Below are positions 39,640-52,217 of a stretch of DNA of 64,000 nt, piece after piece. The notes under the pieces were generated by a model that saw only the letters and a list, made by a program, of their open reading frames with translations, made no database searches and was not told where the DNA came from. Position 1 is the first letter of the stretch, and each line of letters starts with the position of its first letter. The DNA is taken from assembly GCA_027574665.1 (NCBI GenBank), contig CM050652.1, positions 36,413,631-36,477,630 of the forward strand, in the 5' to 3' direction. This DNA comes from Rhynochetos jubatus (Eukaryota; Chordata; Aves; Eurypygiformes; Rhynochetidae). The translations under genes were made by a program, and so were the position numbers.

Positions 39640-40215
39640 AGGGTGTGAGGAATTAAAGGGAGAGTAGGGCTGGAAAAGGCACACAGGACAGTAAAATGAA
39701 TAATTAAAGGTGTAGAATGAATTTAAGGTGACAGATCGAACAGAGTGGAGCTCTTTGGCTAGGAGGGAAGGTGTCTGGGTAGGATGTGTTCAGGGGGATC
39801 TCAAAAGTTGGCTGTGGCACACAGAAGGGGAAGTGTTCACTGATAACAGGACTGTGTGTCGTTTAATGAAACTAGTAGCTGGTAGGTCTGAAGAAAACAA
39901 AAGAAGATGCTTTTTCACGTAAGGCATATTGAAACTCCTTATTACAGGATGTTGCAGAAACCGGAAGTTTTATGTGAATTGATTGGACAGATTCAAATAA
40001 TGTGATTTTTATCTAGGGCTATTCAATACCAAAGCTTAGGTTCAGAAAGTCCCAGAGTCATAAGTAATTGAAAACTGAGGCAGCATTATGGGAAATACCA
40101 GTATGTGCTTGTCTTACTCATAGGCTCTTCCCTAAGTGTTCCTCACTGGCAAGCATTTCAGAAAGGATATGGGCCTTGATAGTCTAACTGGAATGCCCCG
40201 TTTTCTATTTAGGAA
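39640..40215 (+). mobile_element. Old CR1 LINE 3' region
   Basis: Matches in order: GAGCTCTTTGGCTAGGAGGG near 39748, GGGGGATCTC near 39794, TTTTTCACGTAAGG near 39911, GAAACTCC...GGATGTTGCAGAAACC near 39933-39961, and GATTGGACAGATTCA near 39980. Then comes the distal part with AAATACCAGTATGTGC, CTTGTCTTACTC and finally GATATGGGCCTTGATAGTCT. The last corresponds to the GATACTGGGCTAGATGGACC tail typical of old amniote CR1. + strand, diverged, no intact frame. Confidence 0.8.
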
Positions 40216-43200
40216 AGAGGTAACATAGAAGAGATAGCACCTGAGATCTGAGTAACAATGCAGAGATTTTGCTAATAACATACTAGTAAGCAACTAGACA
40301 AGGCAATACTGTAATTAACAGCGGAGGATCGAACATACCATGTAACCAGTCACTTGTTTTCATTATGAGAGACCTTTGCAACTCTGCTCCAACTGTTTGG
40401 AAACTCTGTGAGGTCTCCGAGCTCCAGGTGGTGAGTACTGTCAGTTGTCAGTGAAATCCTTCTGAGAGCATGGTGAATTCAAATTGGCAACAAGCAGGAT
40501 TAGGTCATTTATCCCTCTTCCCCTCACATGAAAGTGCTTATTTAGGTCACATGGAAAATGAGGTTCTCCTTTAACAGACATCACAAAATTAGTACATGAT
40601 AAACTGCATACGGACTCTGTTAAATACTACTTTTGAGATGTAATTTTGTTAGGTGGTCAGTTGACTCTTTTCTGACACTATTTTAGAGGTGGAAGTTGGT
40701 AATTAATCATACTGCATAATTTGTTTATATTAAAAATGTCCATTCATTTGCTATGCAAGTACATATTTATTTCAGTAAGATGCTACAGTAGAATATACCT
40801 GTGTTAGGCACAGGAGATAGTGATTGGAAGCTCATGATTAGAAGCTCATAATTGGAAGCTGTTTACTACAATTCAGCCCCAGCCTGTGACATCTGCTTTT
40901 ATGTCATTTGGGGCTTTTCTTGAGCTGGAAGGTTTGTGCCAAACTGCATGTTCACTTGTTTGTTTTATGAGGTGAGAATAAGAGGATGCTAAAGAGCATT
41001 TCTGCTTGTACTGTGTGCTAAGACCTTGTGCTGTTGAGGTGAAATGGATTAATGTACTGTCTCTGTTAGCTAAAATTCCCTTGGTGTTCTTCAAGCTTGA
41101 TAAAAAAAAAGATTTAATAGAAATAATAATGAAATAATTTCAGGGGGTTTTACGCTTTTTTATCTTTATGTGGTGTAGGTGAATAATTTAGTAAACTCTG
41201 AATTACAATTAGAAGGCAAAAGTGAATTGAGAGTACAAAAAATTATATATTTTACTGGAAAGTGCTTTCTATTTTTGAAATTCCTATTTAGCTGCGCCAG
41301 CAGACTGTAGAACAGATAGAGACAGTGAACACTTTATAAATAACATAAAATACACATGTATAGTGATAATGTGAAAATAGTTTCTATTCCTTGGTGTTCC
41401 TCGTCTTTGCCCCTTAGTTGTCATTTCTCTTAAAACATCAAAAGCTCTCTCATATAAAAACTATATATGTGATTTTGAAAAGTCCCTCAGTGCCTTCTAT
41501 ATGTTATTTCTGTAGTTGTACAGAAGTTTTTCTAAAAGAGAAAGTATGCACCAGGCTTCATGAGATTGGCTGAGAACCATAAGAGACTTAAAAGAGAAGC
41601 TGCTTTTATGTTTGCCTTCAGGATTTTGAGCTTTTCCTTCAGAAATAGTTTAATGGTGATATATCTTAATATTTTTATATATGAATTTGGCTCCAGCATC
41701 TGAGAGTTTAAGAAACTCACCAAGTATCACAGGACACGTCATGGAACTTAACGCCCCAGTCATTCATGGTGGTAGCTCCCAACTGTTCTACTAGCCTTCA
41801 TTGCTCTCGTCTCCTTTTCAGCATCCCGTCCACTCCCAGCCTGGACTGCTGCTTCCATAATCTACTTTGCTGGTGCCAGTAGCCCAGCTGTCCTCTCTGC
41901 TTTCCATTGCCTCCCTCTCTCCCAGTCGCACCAAAGTGACACAGAGCTCAGCCCTATCAGGATGTCTCAGGGAATGAGCTTGGGCTCCGAGCCACATCTC
42001 ATCTCTGTTGTTGCCACACCTCACCCATCAGGAATGCTACACTTCTGGAATGATGGTTTTGACTGGCATAATCCGGCGGTACTCATGTCCATGAGTATTT
42101 CCAAGCTTAGATCCATGCCCACAAGTACTCTTCCGGTCAGTACAAGTGGAAAGGTGAATATCAGATGGGAACCTTTCCCATTCTGCTGGAATAACTTATA
42201 CGTAGGAATCTCTGAGGAGGACTTTTCCCTGACCCGTACGACATGCTCAGCAGACTGCAGCACTTCCAAATAAGCCATTTCAGCCCAGCATATGAGTTAC
42301 TTACTTGAGTGCTTTGGTATGTTGTAGAAAATGTGTATTTAGGTCAGGGTTGGGGGTTTTTTTTGAAATGTAACTGTGCATAGTTAAAGAAAACTGCTTC
42401 TTCAAAGATGTTCCAGTCTGACCATTAAAGATGGAGGACTGAGTCCTGCTTCAGCTGAAGTCATTTTCAGAGGTGGCCAGTAGCCTGGGGCCTCACATGT
42501 CACCACCTCTGCCGCTACCCTAGGAAAAATGTTGTAACCCAGAGCCTTACTGAGATTTCTCATTACAGAGATAACTTTTTTCAGTACTCTGCAGCACATT
42601 TGCTGGTGCATTATCAGTTATTCACACAAGCAGTAAAAGTTGATCTGAAAAGCACCATGCTCCATCAGTCAGGTATGTTATTTCTTCCTCTTTACTCTGT
42701 TTCTTATTCACTAGATGGCAAACATGGCCAACCTAGACCTGGCAAAGCCAGCAAAGCCTGGTTGCCACAGGCTAATTGCAGGAGATGCAGCGATGCTTGC
42801 TTTGCTGAGGATCTGTAGGCAAGACAGGGATGCACGGATTTAGCATGCCTGTTGCAGAACGTAGATGAGGTAGATGATGGAGCACAAGCAGCGCTGGAGT
42901 GTCTGCTAAGTAATGCGTCTCCTGAGCTGAGGTGATGTAAAATAGGAAAAATCCATCCGTGGTGAAGACATTCTCTGCACCAATGGGCACTGTATCAAGG
43001 TTATGTTGAGGCTCTGCAGGCAAAAACCTGGATGCCCCAGGTGTAGCACTAACAAAGCTTTTCATACCAATATAGGTTAGCACTAAGGGACGGGGTTGAG
43101 CCATGTGACAAATCCACACTGGCAGTCTGTAAGCCATTATTTCCTACAGCCCCCTGCCTTGGGTGAGAACAGCGGTGCAGGGTTGTGGCCCGCGGGGTCT

Positions 43201-46200
43201 TTGGCTTCAGCCAGTGGATTCCCCCTCTGCAGCCATTCTGTGCTCACTCCACACAGAGCTGGCCCAGTGAAGTCCATGAAGGTCACTGGCCAAGAGAAGG
43301 GTCCATGGTGTGAACCACGCTAAACACCTGTTATTTTTCAAATGGCTGGTTTGGTGTGGCCACATTAGTAACACCTGAGAAAGTTTGATGGTGAGTCACA
43401 TGTGGTTGATCCAGAAAGTTTGCTCCCTAGGGCCAGAGCTGTGCTGTACTACCAGGAATAACACACAGGCTCCTCCAGAGGGCTTCCCAGGTGCTGCCTG
43501 CACAGCTGAGCACCTCCTGCCCCTGCACCCTGCCAGCACCGGACTGGGGGCTGCTGCTGCACCAGTAGACATGCACGGGCAGAACCAAATTGAGGAGCCC
43601 CTAAATTACAGCAATGCTAGGTGTTCTTCACTGCAGCCGTTGGCTGATAAAGAGTCCACGTGTGGGCTGAGCATCTTAGACACCTGCTTGCCATTCTGTC
43701 TGGACTGAATCTTCACCATCGTGCATGTAATTTAGCATGAAACAATTCTTCTTCTAATTTCTTCAGTGTCTAACATCAGGTGAATTCTGTCTAGAAGGCA
43801 TATTGTCCAAACAAAGAAGGAGACATCTGAATCCTTTCACACGCAGAATATGTACCTGCTAAGCTGCCTTTTTATGACTGAATATGTTGGTTGTTATTCT
43901 TTTTTTTCCAAATCAGACCATCTGACTAGGAGATCAGTGTTTCTTTGTAGAAATGGAAGATACATACTGAAAAGCATCCAGATGTGGTAACCTTTTTTTT
44001 TTTTTTAAAACCATTATTATGATTTTTAAAGAGCCAAACCATTTATTTTTGAAATATGGTAAATATCATTTGCTCCCTGGCTGACAGCTGTGTGTGCCAA
44101 GTTCTGCTCAGTGAGCCAGTTTTACAGCCAGTTGTAAACTCTTGAATATAGGGGTTTATAATGGAAACTGCAACTCTGCCTTCACCGAGGCTGTGCAGGC
44201 ACACCACTGTAATATCAATTTAATTAGATGCTGCACAGTTATTCCTGGTAACAAAACCAAAGGGCATGCAGCATTTTAGCATGACACATACTGCTTTTAT
44301 TTGGGATGCTTGGCAGGTGAAAATCTGAAGAGGAGAACTAGAAATAGAGGCTGTAAGCTGTTTCAATTCCCTCCTTGCAGCACTGGTTTGTGAAGTGATT
44401 TATTTCAGCTGCAGCCTATAGACCATACATCACCTTCCTGGTTGGCTTTGTTGGCACCTTGTCACATTCTTGCGGGCTTGAGGAATTCATTGTTCTTGTT
44501 TGAACTGATAAGAACAAAAAAGGATTTTCTGCCGGAGACCTTGGGAAAGGCAGAGGGGGAGGAATGTTGACATGAAACAGCAGGGCTGCGCTTTCCCAAG
44601 CCTTTCAGCCGGCACAGCAGCCCACATTCTTCCCTCGCTGGGTAGCCCGGGCTTGAGGTGTGCAGAGTGCTGCTTTGCTTGCTGCTGCCCGCAAACGTGG
44701 CCCAGGGTGGTGGCAGAGTGAGGAGGGAGCAGGGCCCTAGATGCTTTCGGGACCCAGGGTAGGATCCCTTCGAAGGGAATGTTGCATAGTGGCAGGGGAT
44801 CATGATCGATCAGAGGAATGTGAAATGTGGAGCGTTGCTTGATTTGACCCAGTCCTCCAAAATTCATCTCACCTTTTGGGGAAGAAGTCACTTTGATACT
44901 TCTTTCTCCGCTGTATCCTTGAATACTCAACTCAGGAATGTGGCCTAAAGCTCTTGGTTCCAGCTGTCACATGGACCACTCCTTGAAGGTGGAACATGTA
45001 ATGGATATTGCGAGCATCTCTTTGCTTCTTACAGGCTTGGTAACAAACCCTGTTACAGACATAGTATCTCATCGCTGTCCTGGGGGGTCTCTGTCCTGGA
45101 TGAAAGCTGTTTGTTTTTCACACTTCCTCAACATTGCAAACCAGATGTGTTCTCTTGCTCCTCCTGAAAGCACAAAGGGTCACCACAAGGGCTTGAGGCC
45201 TATAGAGGTGTGCCAGAATATTGGTACTGATGTGCAGTGAGCTACAAAAAATACCAGTTAAACCCAGAATTTTTGCTGGAGCAGATAACCATCTGCTCCG
45301 AAGTTTTTCTCCTGCTGTGTGCATAGAGGAGAAAAATTGTTCTTTTTATGCCTTCCAGGTACCTGGGGAAAGGAGATCATTGCCTCCTCAAGCTCTCTTT
45401 TTGAGAGGATATCAGAAAGCCCTAACAGAGGCTGTCCTTGAAATAATATCAGATCTCTTTGTACTGCTAATAATAGAAAAAATAGATCTTTACCTTTCAA
45501 AGTGTGCCAGACTTAAATTTCACTCCCTACACAATGGCTAAGGTTTGATGGGAATCTGTAAGGTCATAAAATGGTCCAGGAGCTGAGAGGGGAAGAAATG
45601 TGCCACCACACAAATAGATCTTATATAATTTTTATATTCAAACAGAAACAAGGATGTTGGCTGCAAGGGGATGGTGTAAGGTCAGTGTGTGGCAAAGGAT
45701 TTGACCAAAGAAGTGTTTTATTTCTTCTTTCATGGTTATTTTCTCACCATTTAGGCTACTGATGTGCTGATGACAGGTTGCAGGATGTCTACAGGAACAT
45801 CAAATGGGATCCATAGATAGAACATGTCACTTGGCATTACAGCCCAGGCTGGTGGAGAAAGCAAGGGTTACCCTCTTCTTAATGCAATTGCCTGGTCATG
45901 GTTACGGCTGGAGACAAAGCTCTCTGTCAGACCCTTCTCATTCCTGCTGTATCCTGCAGGGTCATGTGCCTAACAAGATGCAGAAAGAGTATATGGTTAT
46001 TTGAGTAAAAAGGAATTGCACCTACATGCATACTTGAGACCAAAAAGCATAGGATTACTTCAGGCAGGATATGGTGAAATGAGAGGAGAAAACAGTAGAA
46101 TCCCATATTTATGGCTGTGAAATTCTGTCCTGATGTCATTCTTAGATGTTTTTATTGCCTCAACAGTTTTACAGGTAAGTTTTATAGTAGATGCTGGCCT

Positions 46201-46248
46201 GGAAATATCATGGGGCTACCAAGGCAGGAATGAGGAGTAGGAAAGTAG
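40216..46248. other. Unique intronic sequence
   Basis: No gene recognised. Contains a 14-bp tandem repeat at 40.82 kb, a T14 run at 43993-44006, a GC-richer part at 43.45-43.6 kb and AT-rich unique blocks near 44.2 kb. A possible half copy of a palindromic repeat (GGACTGAGTCCTGCTTC followed by CTGAAGTCA) lies near 42.44 kb. Confidence 0.5.
40822..40860. repeat. Tandem 14-bp repeat, 2.8 units
   Basis: GATTGGAAGCTCAT, GATTAGAAGCTCAT and AATTGGAAGCT follow head-to-tail. The copies differ by only one or two bases, so the duplication is fairly recent. Confidence 0.85.
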
Positions 46249-46359
46249 GAATCATATAATCCTGGAATGGTTTGGGTTGGAAGGGACCTTAAAGATCATC
46301 TAGTTCCAGCCCCCCTGCCATGGGCAGGGACACCCTCCACTAGACCAGGTTGCTCAAAG
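46249..46359 (-). mobile_element. CR1 LINE 3' end, bird-type, reverse orientation
   Basis: Reading 46249 to 46359: GAATCATATAATCCTGGAAT, GGTTTGGGTTGGAAGGGACC, TTAAAGATCATCTAGTTCCA, then a GGGCAGGGACACCCTCCACT block and CCAGGTTGCTCAAAG. This is the reverse complement of the avian CR1 3' end with a degenerate octamer tail at the low-coordinate side. Divergence is lower than in the other CR1 copies. It is the best evidence that this is bird DNA. Strongly 5'-truncated, as most CR1 copies are. Confidence 0.95.
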
Positions 46360-49300
46360 AATCAAGCTGAGTTCATCTTTTGGAGCCAGTGACCAGCTTC
46401 TCACTGGGTTACTGCAGCGGCAGATACAAGCTTGCCTGAACTCCCCAGCCCTGACACCACCCATATAGGTTCCAGCAAAAGGGGAGCCAGTCTGGCTGTC
46501 ACCACCACCCTTTCTCCTACATCCCGGCCATCCCCTGCAACAGGCTTTCCTTATCTTGCACGTTGGTGGAAAGACAGACTGGCTAGCCAGGTTATTCAGC
46601 TATATATAACCCCAAGCCAGCTCTCACCGAACATCGTTGCTTGAAGACCAGTTCCTGTCTGGGTTTCATTAGGGCAAGAAAGGCTCCTTTGCTGCTGTAG
46701 GTGAAGTGGCCATGGTGAGGGGTGGAGGGCGTATGTACGCACGCATGCATTTGATTCATGAAGCTGCCACTGACATAACAGCCGCCTTCTGGTGCAAAAT
46801 ATTATTATAGCTCAAATATTAAGGCTGGCCCAACTGCTTTCCAGAGAATAGAGTTTGTGTGGTATAATGGATGCTGTGTGTTTTTTCCTGCTGTAAAAGC
46901 AGATTTGTGTCTGCATGTGGCACACAAAGCCAGAAGAGATGAGTTGTGATTTAAATCAGCTGCTCTCATCCAGGAGGTGTTCTCACTAGACCAGGTTGCA
47001 TGCTGAGCCAGGGTGCTGCGGGGAGTATGAACCATCTCCACCAATGCTGCTGTCACAGGAGGATGAGGGAAAGATGAGACAGAAGCCAGGGAAGAGAGAG
47101 CAGGCTGATGTTGGCAGGACAGAGGGAAGAGTGAAGTGGTGAGGGATGTTGGGGCAGTGGTGGCAGAGAGCTGAGGTGATGTGGCAGCAAAAAAGCAGTG
47201 GCAAGATGTCCTGACTACAGGCAGGTTGGGAAGCATCAGTGTATGACGCACAACTTGCCTGCCCAGCTTCATGTCCTCAGCCCAGACAGTGTACTTGTAT
47301 GTTTCAGTTTTCATCATGTGTAAAACAGGGACGCTAAAGTCTTCTGCTTGGTGAAACATTTTGAGATTTTTTTTAGATGAAAATCAAACATTTATTTTAC
47401 TGGCCCATGGGACAGAGGAAAACCTTTCTACCTGGGAAGGCTGCTAGGGATTCAGATCAGTTCCTTTGGGGTTAGGACAGGTAAGGCTATCATCTACCTG
47501 TTGATTAGACCACAGCGATGAAATCTGTAATTTAATATTCAGTACCTTCTATTGCCTGAGAGGTGTTCATGTTTTGACTTTGTTACTACTAGTAATGGCT
47601 ACTGAGAATATATACAAGGATAAAATACATATGAAGTGTAAAGGATGAAGTGCCAGTGTGTGTGGATGTGAATGTGTATATGTGTAAGCCTATCTGTAAT
47701 ATGTGAAGCAGCTTATATACAGGACAAAGACTGAGACAAGCTTGGGTTTTTTTAAATCAGTATTGGTCATCTAATAAAAGACTATTTCTACCTGCAAATA
47801 CTGCCTTGCTCACAACCTGAGCTGATCAAATTTACAGAGACTATGGCATTTCAGACACAGTTTGTAAGAGGCTATTCTCATGGCAGCATGGCATCTTCTC
47901 CTTGACATCACTTGAACAGGTATAAGCATCTTTAGCAGTGGCTGCCAGAGAATATTAGATACTAATTTGGAGGCAGACGGAGTTTATGGTACAAATGACC
48001 CCTGCACTTCTTGGCCTTTAGTGCTTGTAAATGCTGCAAGGATCATGTATCTGATCTGAGAGCTCTTGCTCACACTGAATATTCCTGCTGAAATGAGGGC
48101 TGCTGGCTCAAGTACTGCCTTTGCAGGTATTCTTAATGGTATTCTTTTTAGTTGACCTCACGCTGTCATCTGTTTCTCCAAGTCCAGCTTCTCAGACATT
48201 CATATTGGCAAGCTTGCCAGCTTTGGGCTTTGCCTTTTCTGGAGCTGGGACGCTGCCCTGCTTTCCAGGGCTGGGCTCACTGACAGTGTATCACTGCTCT
48301 CTGCTGGAGAAGTACTGAGCTGGGCCTGGCCTCTCTGGGTCTCCAGCTGTTTGTCGGGAATGCAGGTGTGATGGCTGAACAGATAACCTCTGAGCCTTCA
48401 AAAGCAAACTTAACGTACAGCTTATTCTTGTTCCCCATAAAGCACAATTTAGGGTCTTTGTTGTGCAGGCTGGAGACCAGTTTGCAGAAGGAAGATGAGA
48501 GAGATAAATACGGTGATGATGGCTGAGCATAAACATCTGTGGTCACATGGACTTGCTCCCTGGTAGTGCAGGGTAACAGACACCCGAGTAATTTTCACAG
48601 GTTTCTGCTCTAGCCTGGAGTATCATTTCCCAATTGCATTTGCAGTCATATAATGTTTCATCTGTAAAATGTTTCTTCTGGTCAGATGCAATGTCCAGCT
48701 AATAAGAGTATCTCTCTACTCAAGGGGCATAGCAAGCATGAATTCCTAGGCGTTCATGTTGAAATAGACTCGTTCCGGTCATCTTGATTAGATTTTGGTA
48801 GTTGCAGAAGTTAGTCTGGCTGTTGCCTTGACTAATTTTTTATAGGCACAGGCAAATGATCTGGTCTTCCTCACAAAATGAAAATTACTTAAAATAGTCT
48901 CTCCCACTAGAACCTCCACACACACACATGTAACATGTACATGCACACATCTTCTGATTTCATATACTTTTGTAGTTCTGGCATCTTTTTTGCTTGAAAA
49001 CAACACAAACATAAATCATAAAGAAGCAGTTTTACAACGGCTTTAAAGTGCTATTATATTCTGCAGCATTCCAAGTGAATTATTGCTGTGCTGTCAAAGA
49101 AAACAAAAACATTTGGGAAGGACTGTTTATTTTACAGTGGTTGACCAAAAGTATGCAAGTGGTTATAAAAAATGTAGACAGCTAACGATGGGAGGTGCCA
49201 TTGCTCATTCTGTAACCCATTCACAAACCTTTGACACTGATTTTAGCTCACTAGAGATAGAGCTAGGCACTTCCCACAGGAAAGCACACACACTTCCAAA

Positions 49301-49644
49301 TCACTCGAGTTATAAACAAAACACACCTTTCTCCCCTCCCTCACTCCACCCTGATCCTTCTTCCCCACCCACCCACATGGTCAAGCAAAAAGCACAGGAT
49401 TTCTATATGTGTAGTGTGGCCTGTTCAACCAACTGATTCTTTGAACTGTTTTCTATTGCAGCAAGACGTAACTTGTAGAGCTGTGGTTTTACATTTGACT
49501 TGTCTTTCAAAGAAACTTTTTAAGGTGGTACCATTTTTGGTGCTATAGGGTACCTTTTCCTATCATTAGACTCCCTTTATATTGAGCTCCCCACCAAAAT
49601 TGTTGCATTCAAGTTGAAGGTAAGTTGGAGTCTGCTAACCTGTT
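46360..49644. other. Intronic sequence with GA-rich part and longest frame
   Basis: No gene recognised. The longest open frame of the window (184 codons, - strand, 46805-47359) lies in a partly GA-rich, low-complexity stretch and shows no domain. The segment 47.64-47.69 kb is TG-rich, and 48918-48930 is a short CA run. The rest is unique. Confidence 0.5.
47230..47345 (-). repeat. Possible MIR-like SINE fragment
   Basis: On the - strand the segment reads GTCCCTGTTTTACACATGAT followed by GAAAACTGAAACATAC. This resembles the MIR stretch CCCCATTTTACAGATGAGGAAACTGAGGC. The downstream part is too diverged to confirm. Confidence 0.35.
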
Positions 49645-50085
49645 TGTCAACATCTTGGAAGTACAGCATGGGGTTCTGGTCTGCAGAAACCTAGAAGAAA
49701 GTAGTAGAACAGAAGGTGGCTCCAAGGGTGATCAAGAGGGCTGCCCAGTGGTGAATGACTGAGTAAGCTGGGACTCTTCAGCCTGGAAGAGAGATGATTT
49801 AAAAGAAAGTCATGAAGGGCATGGAGACAGTTGGTAGGGATCAGCTGTTGACTAGCTTTTCTAAGACAAGAGTAAGTGGAATCAACTAAAATCATTGGTG
49901 GTCTATTTCAGAACAAGCAGAGATGGTTCTTCACACTGCAGGTTGTAGATCAGTGGAACTCCTTGACACAGGGCGTGGATACTAACATTTTATGAGGGTT
50001 CAAGGGAAGACTGGAGAAATAAATGGGAGATCCTTTGAGGGTTTCTAAACATTCCACAGAGGCTGAGGACCCCCCCTCAACTTAA
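49645..50085 (+). mobile_element. Old CR1 LINE 3' region
   Basis: Landmarks in CR1 order: ATCTTGGAAGTACAGCATGG and GGTTCTGGTCTGCAG (the CTTGGAGTACTGTGTGCAGTTCTGG counterpart), then GGGTGATCAAGAGGG, then TGGGACTCTTCAGCCTGGAA near 49769. After these come AAGTCATGAAGGGCATGGAG, TTCTTCACACTGCAGGTTGT, GTGGAACTCCTTGACACAGG near 49953 and GGGTTCAAGGGAAGACTGGA. + strand, diverged, no intact frame. Confidence 0.85.
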
Positions 50086-50403
50086 AATAGCTAAAAGCTT
50101 GGAAAGTATCAGGGGATTACACATAATTGTATCATTTCTCTGTGTGTCTTTTTCCTAGGCATCTGCTTACAGAAAAAGAATACAGGAATAGATCAACGTG
50201 TGTTCTGTCCTAGTAGGACTGTTCCTGTATACATAGTCTAAGTCCAATAGTGCACTCAGCTGCTCTTGCCTTCCCTCTTAGCAATAGTACTGCATGCAGG
50301 AGTTAAATCTTGAAGATGCTGAACACCTTATGATGGACATTCTTACGTTCCTGTATGTTCTTCTGTCGTGGGCACCATACAGGATTAGCCTCCACCAACA
50401 GGA
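50086..50403. other. Unique intronic sequence
   Basis: Nothing recognisable beyond unique sequence between the old CR1 copy and the palindromic repeat fragments that follow. Confidence 0.5.
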
Positions 50404-50448
50404 TCCTAAAGTCTGAAGTCAGCGCCATGTTGACTTCATTGGAAATCT
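50404..50448. repeat. Fragment of an old palindromic amniote repeat
   Basis: TGAAGTCAGCGCCATGTTGA followed by CTTCATTGG contains near-complementary arms (TGAAGTCA / TTGACTTCA), as in short palindromic amniote repeats. Low-confidence recognition from memory. Confidence 0.35.
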
Positions 50449-50703
50449 GCCTGGATAGGGGACCAAACCTAGGACAGTCTTAAATCCTTTGGTCAGGATC
50501 CTCATGAGCTAGGTGCTGGCCTTGGCATCCTCAAGTATACCTCACAGTTGCCATCTTTTAATAACATCAGAGGCCCTGTACATCTCTTAAGTGAATCTTC
50601 AGTCAAGCTGCCTGTGTTTGTCAGTCAAAATAGATGTTGTAGAAGCTCATACTGTACTTGAGCACATTTATTCTGGCTTGAGTTTAAGTGCGTTTATCAG
50701 GGT

Positions 50704-50763
50704 GATGCAGAGCCCACCAAAGTCAGTGGAAAGTTGGCTTTACTGAGGATTAGGTCAAGCCCT
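50704..50763. repeat. Old palindromic amniote repeat, second nearby copy
   Basis: TGATGCAGAGCCCACCAAAG, TCAGTGGAAAG, then GGCTTTACTGAGGATTAGGT and CAAGCCC. Intact relatives read GATCCAAAGCCCATTGAAGT...GGGCTTTGGATCAGGCCC, with the two halves being inverted copies. The arms here are diverged but in the right order. Confidence 0.45.
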
Positions 50764-51157
50764 TGATGCTGCCCTCAGGTGCTTAGTGGTCTCCTGACAT
50801 ACAGACACCAAATCTAGTACTTCAGGAGAGTGCATGTCTTTCTAGAACATCTGTATCGGTGTCCCTGCCCGGCGTGTAACACTTCACTTATCACCATCCC
50901 TTTCTGTGCAATCCCTTGTGCAACAAGACATCTGCCAGAGGCTTTTGCAAAGGAATAGCAATTGTGAGTTTTATCTAATGAGTCTGTTAAGAAATGGGAG
51001 ATGGCAGAAAAAGAAATGGCAGAAAATTCACCTCTGGTTTGGGAATGGTCTTAAATTATATTTCCTTGCTCTGTGGAGTCCCTGAATTAGCCATCTTGCT
51101 TTGGTTGGTCACAATGTAAATGTTGGTTAGGTGGGGAAGGAATCCTTAAAAGCAAAA

Positions 51158-51230
51158 CAGTAATAGTCATAGTAATAGTCATGGTCATAATCATAATAAC
51201 AATCATAATCATAATCATAATAAGAATTAT
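51158..51230. repeat. (TCATAA)n / (TAATAG)n microsatellite
   Basis: TAATAGTCATAGTAATAGTC is followed by repeated ATCATAATCATAAT units. A compound imperfect microsatellite. Confidence 0.9.
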
Positions 51231-52199
51231 TTATTAAAAAATCCCCCTGCAAGTCCTCATACTCATTGCAACGTGGTAGAAAGGTCAGCCTTGGTCTGCA
51301 TCAGTTTTTAGCTGCCAGTATCCTGCAGGAAACTAAAAAGGAGAAAGAAAACTGTTAAAAGAATATCGTCCACCCACTGCCATACTCTGTACACCCCAAA
51401 GCGTGCGCAGGCTCCACACAGTTGTTAATGAAGATCTGTTGATGAAGATGTACAGGGAGTACTGCGTCACTGCTGTTGACACACAGTGTGTCCCTGCTGT
51501 TGACACATTTCCCTTCCCCTGTAGGTGCACACCCTTTCCCATGCATTCCTGCAGTGCATGTGAATCGGTCTGAGGAGTCCTCCAGCTACACCCCTTATGT
51601 GGAATTTCATTAGAAGGCCAAGGTGGGGAGTATCTGTGAGCTGCTTTACAGCCGATCAGTCCTTTTGCCGTGTATTTACTACCCTAGTATATCAACAGTG
51701 CCAGACTGTACAGTATTACCCTACATAATTAAAGCCATCTTCCCTGACCAGAGGGAAATAAGCATGCAAAAACCTGCTGCTGTTTGCCAAAAGCAACCTT
51801 AGTCAGTGGGAGAGGGAGAGATGTTTTGTGCTTGGTCTTTTTGCTGCTTGTATTAGAATCATGCGCTGCTATTTCTCTCTGTTTTGCCAGTTGGCATCCG
51901 TCCACCTTTTCTGTTCATGCTCAAGCAGCCAGGAACACTACAGCGGGAGAGGAAGCCCCTTCTCCTGTGTTGCTGGCTGAGCTGCCAATGGCTTGTGTTT
52001 GTAGTGGATCCAGCAACAAAACAAAACAAGCCATCAAATCAGCTGTGTTCACTAACGAATAGTTCTGCTGGATAGTATTGGAGCAGGGTCCTGGAGCTTC
52101 TTTTCCTCCTCAGTCACACTAAAGGCATTAGATTTATTTAATGCCCAAAGCAAAAATGGACATATGTTTCTCTAAACTTGAATAGCTGGTTTGTTAGAC

Positions 52200-52217
52200 A
52201 AAAAAAAAAAAAAAAAA
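52200..52217. repeat. A18 homopolymer
   Basis: Eighteen consecutive A with no recognisable retroposed body upstream. Confidence 0.9.

Noticed and set aside
44487-44930. 147-codon - strand frame in a GC-richer stretch
   Set aside because: Two overlapping long frames on the same strand in different phases indicate GC-driven stop depletion rather than coding. No motif.
46805-47359. 184-codon open frame on the - strand, the longest in the window
   Set aside because: It has no recognisable domain, lies partly in GA-rich low-complexity DNA, and its beginning overlaps a possible MIR fragment. Length alone is compatible with chance in a GC-richer stretch.
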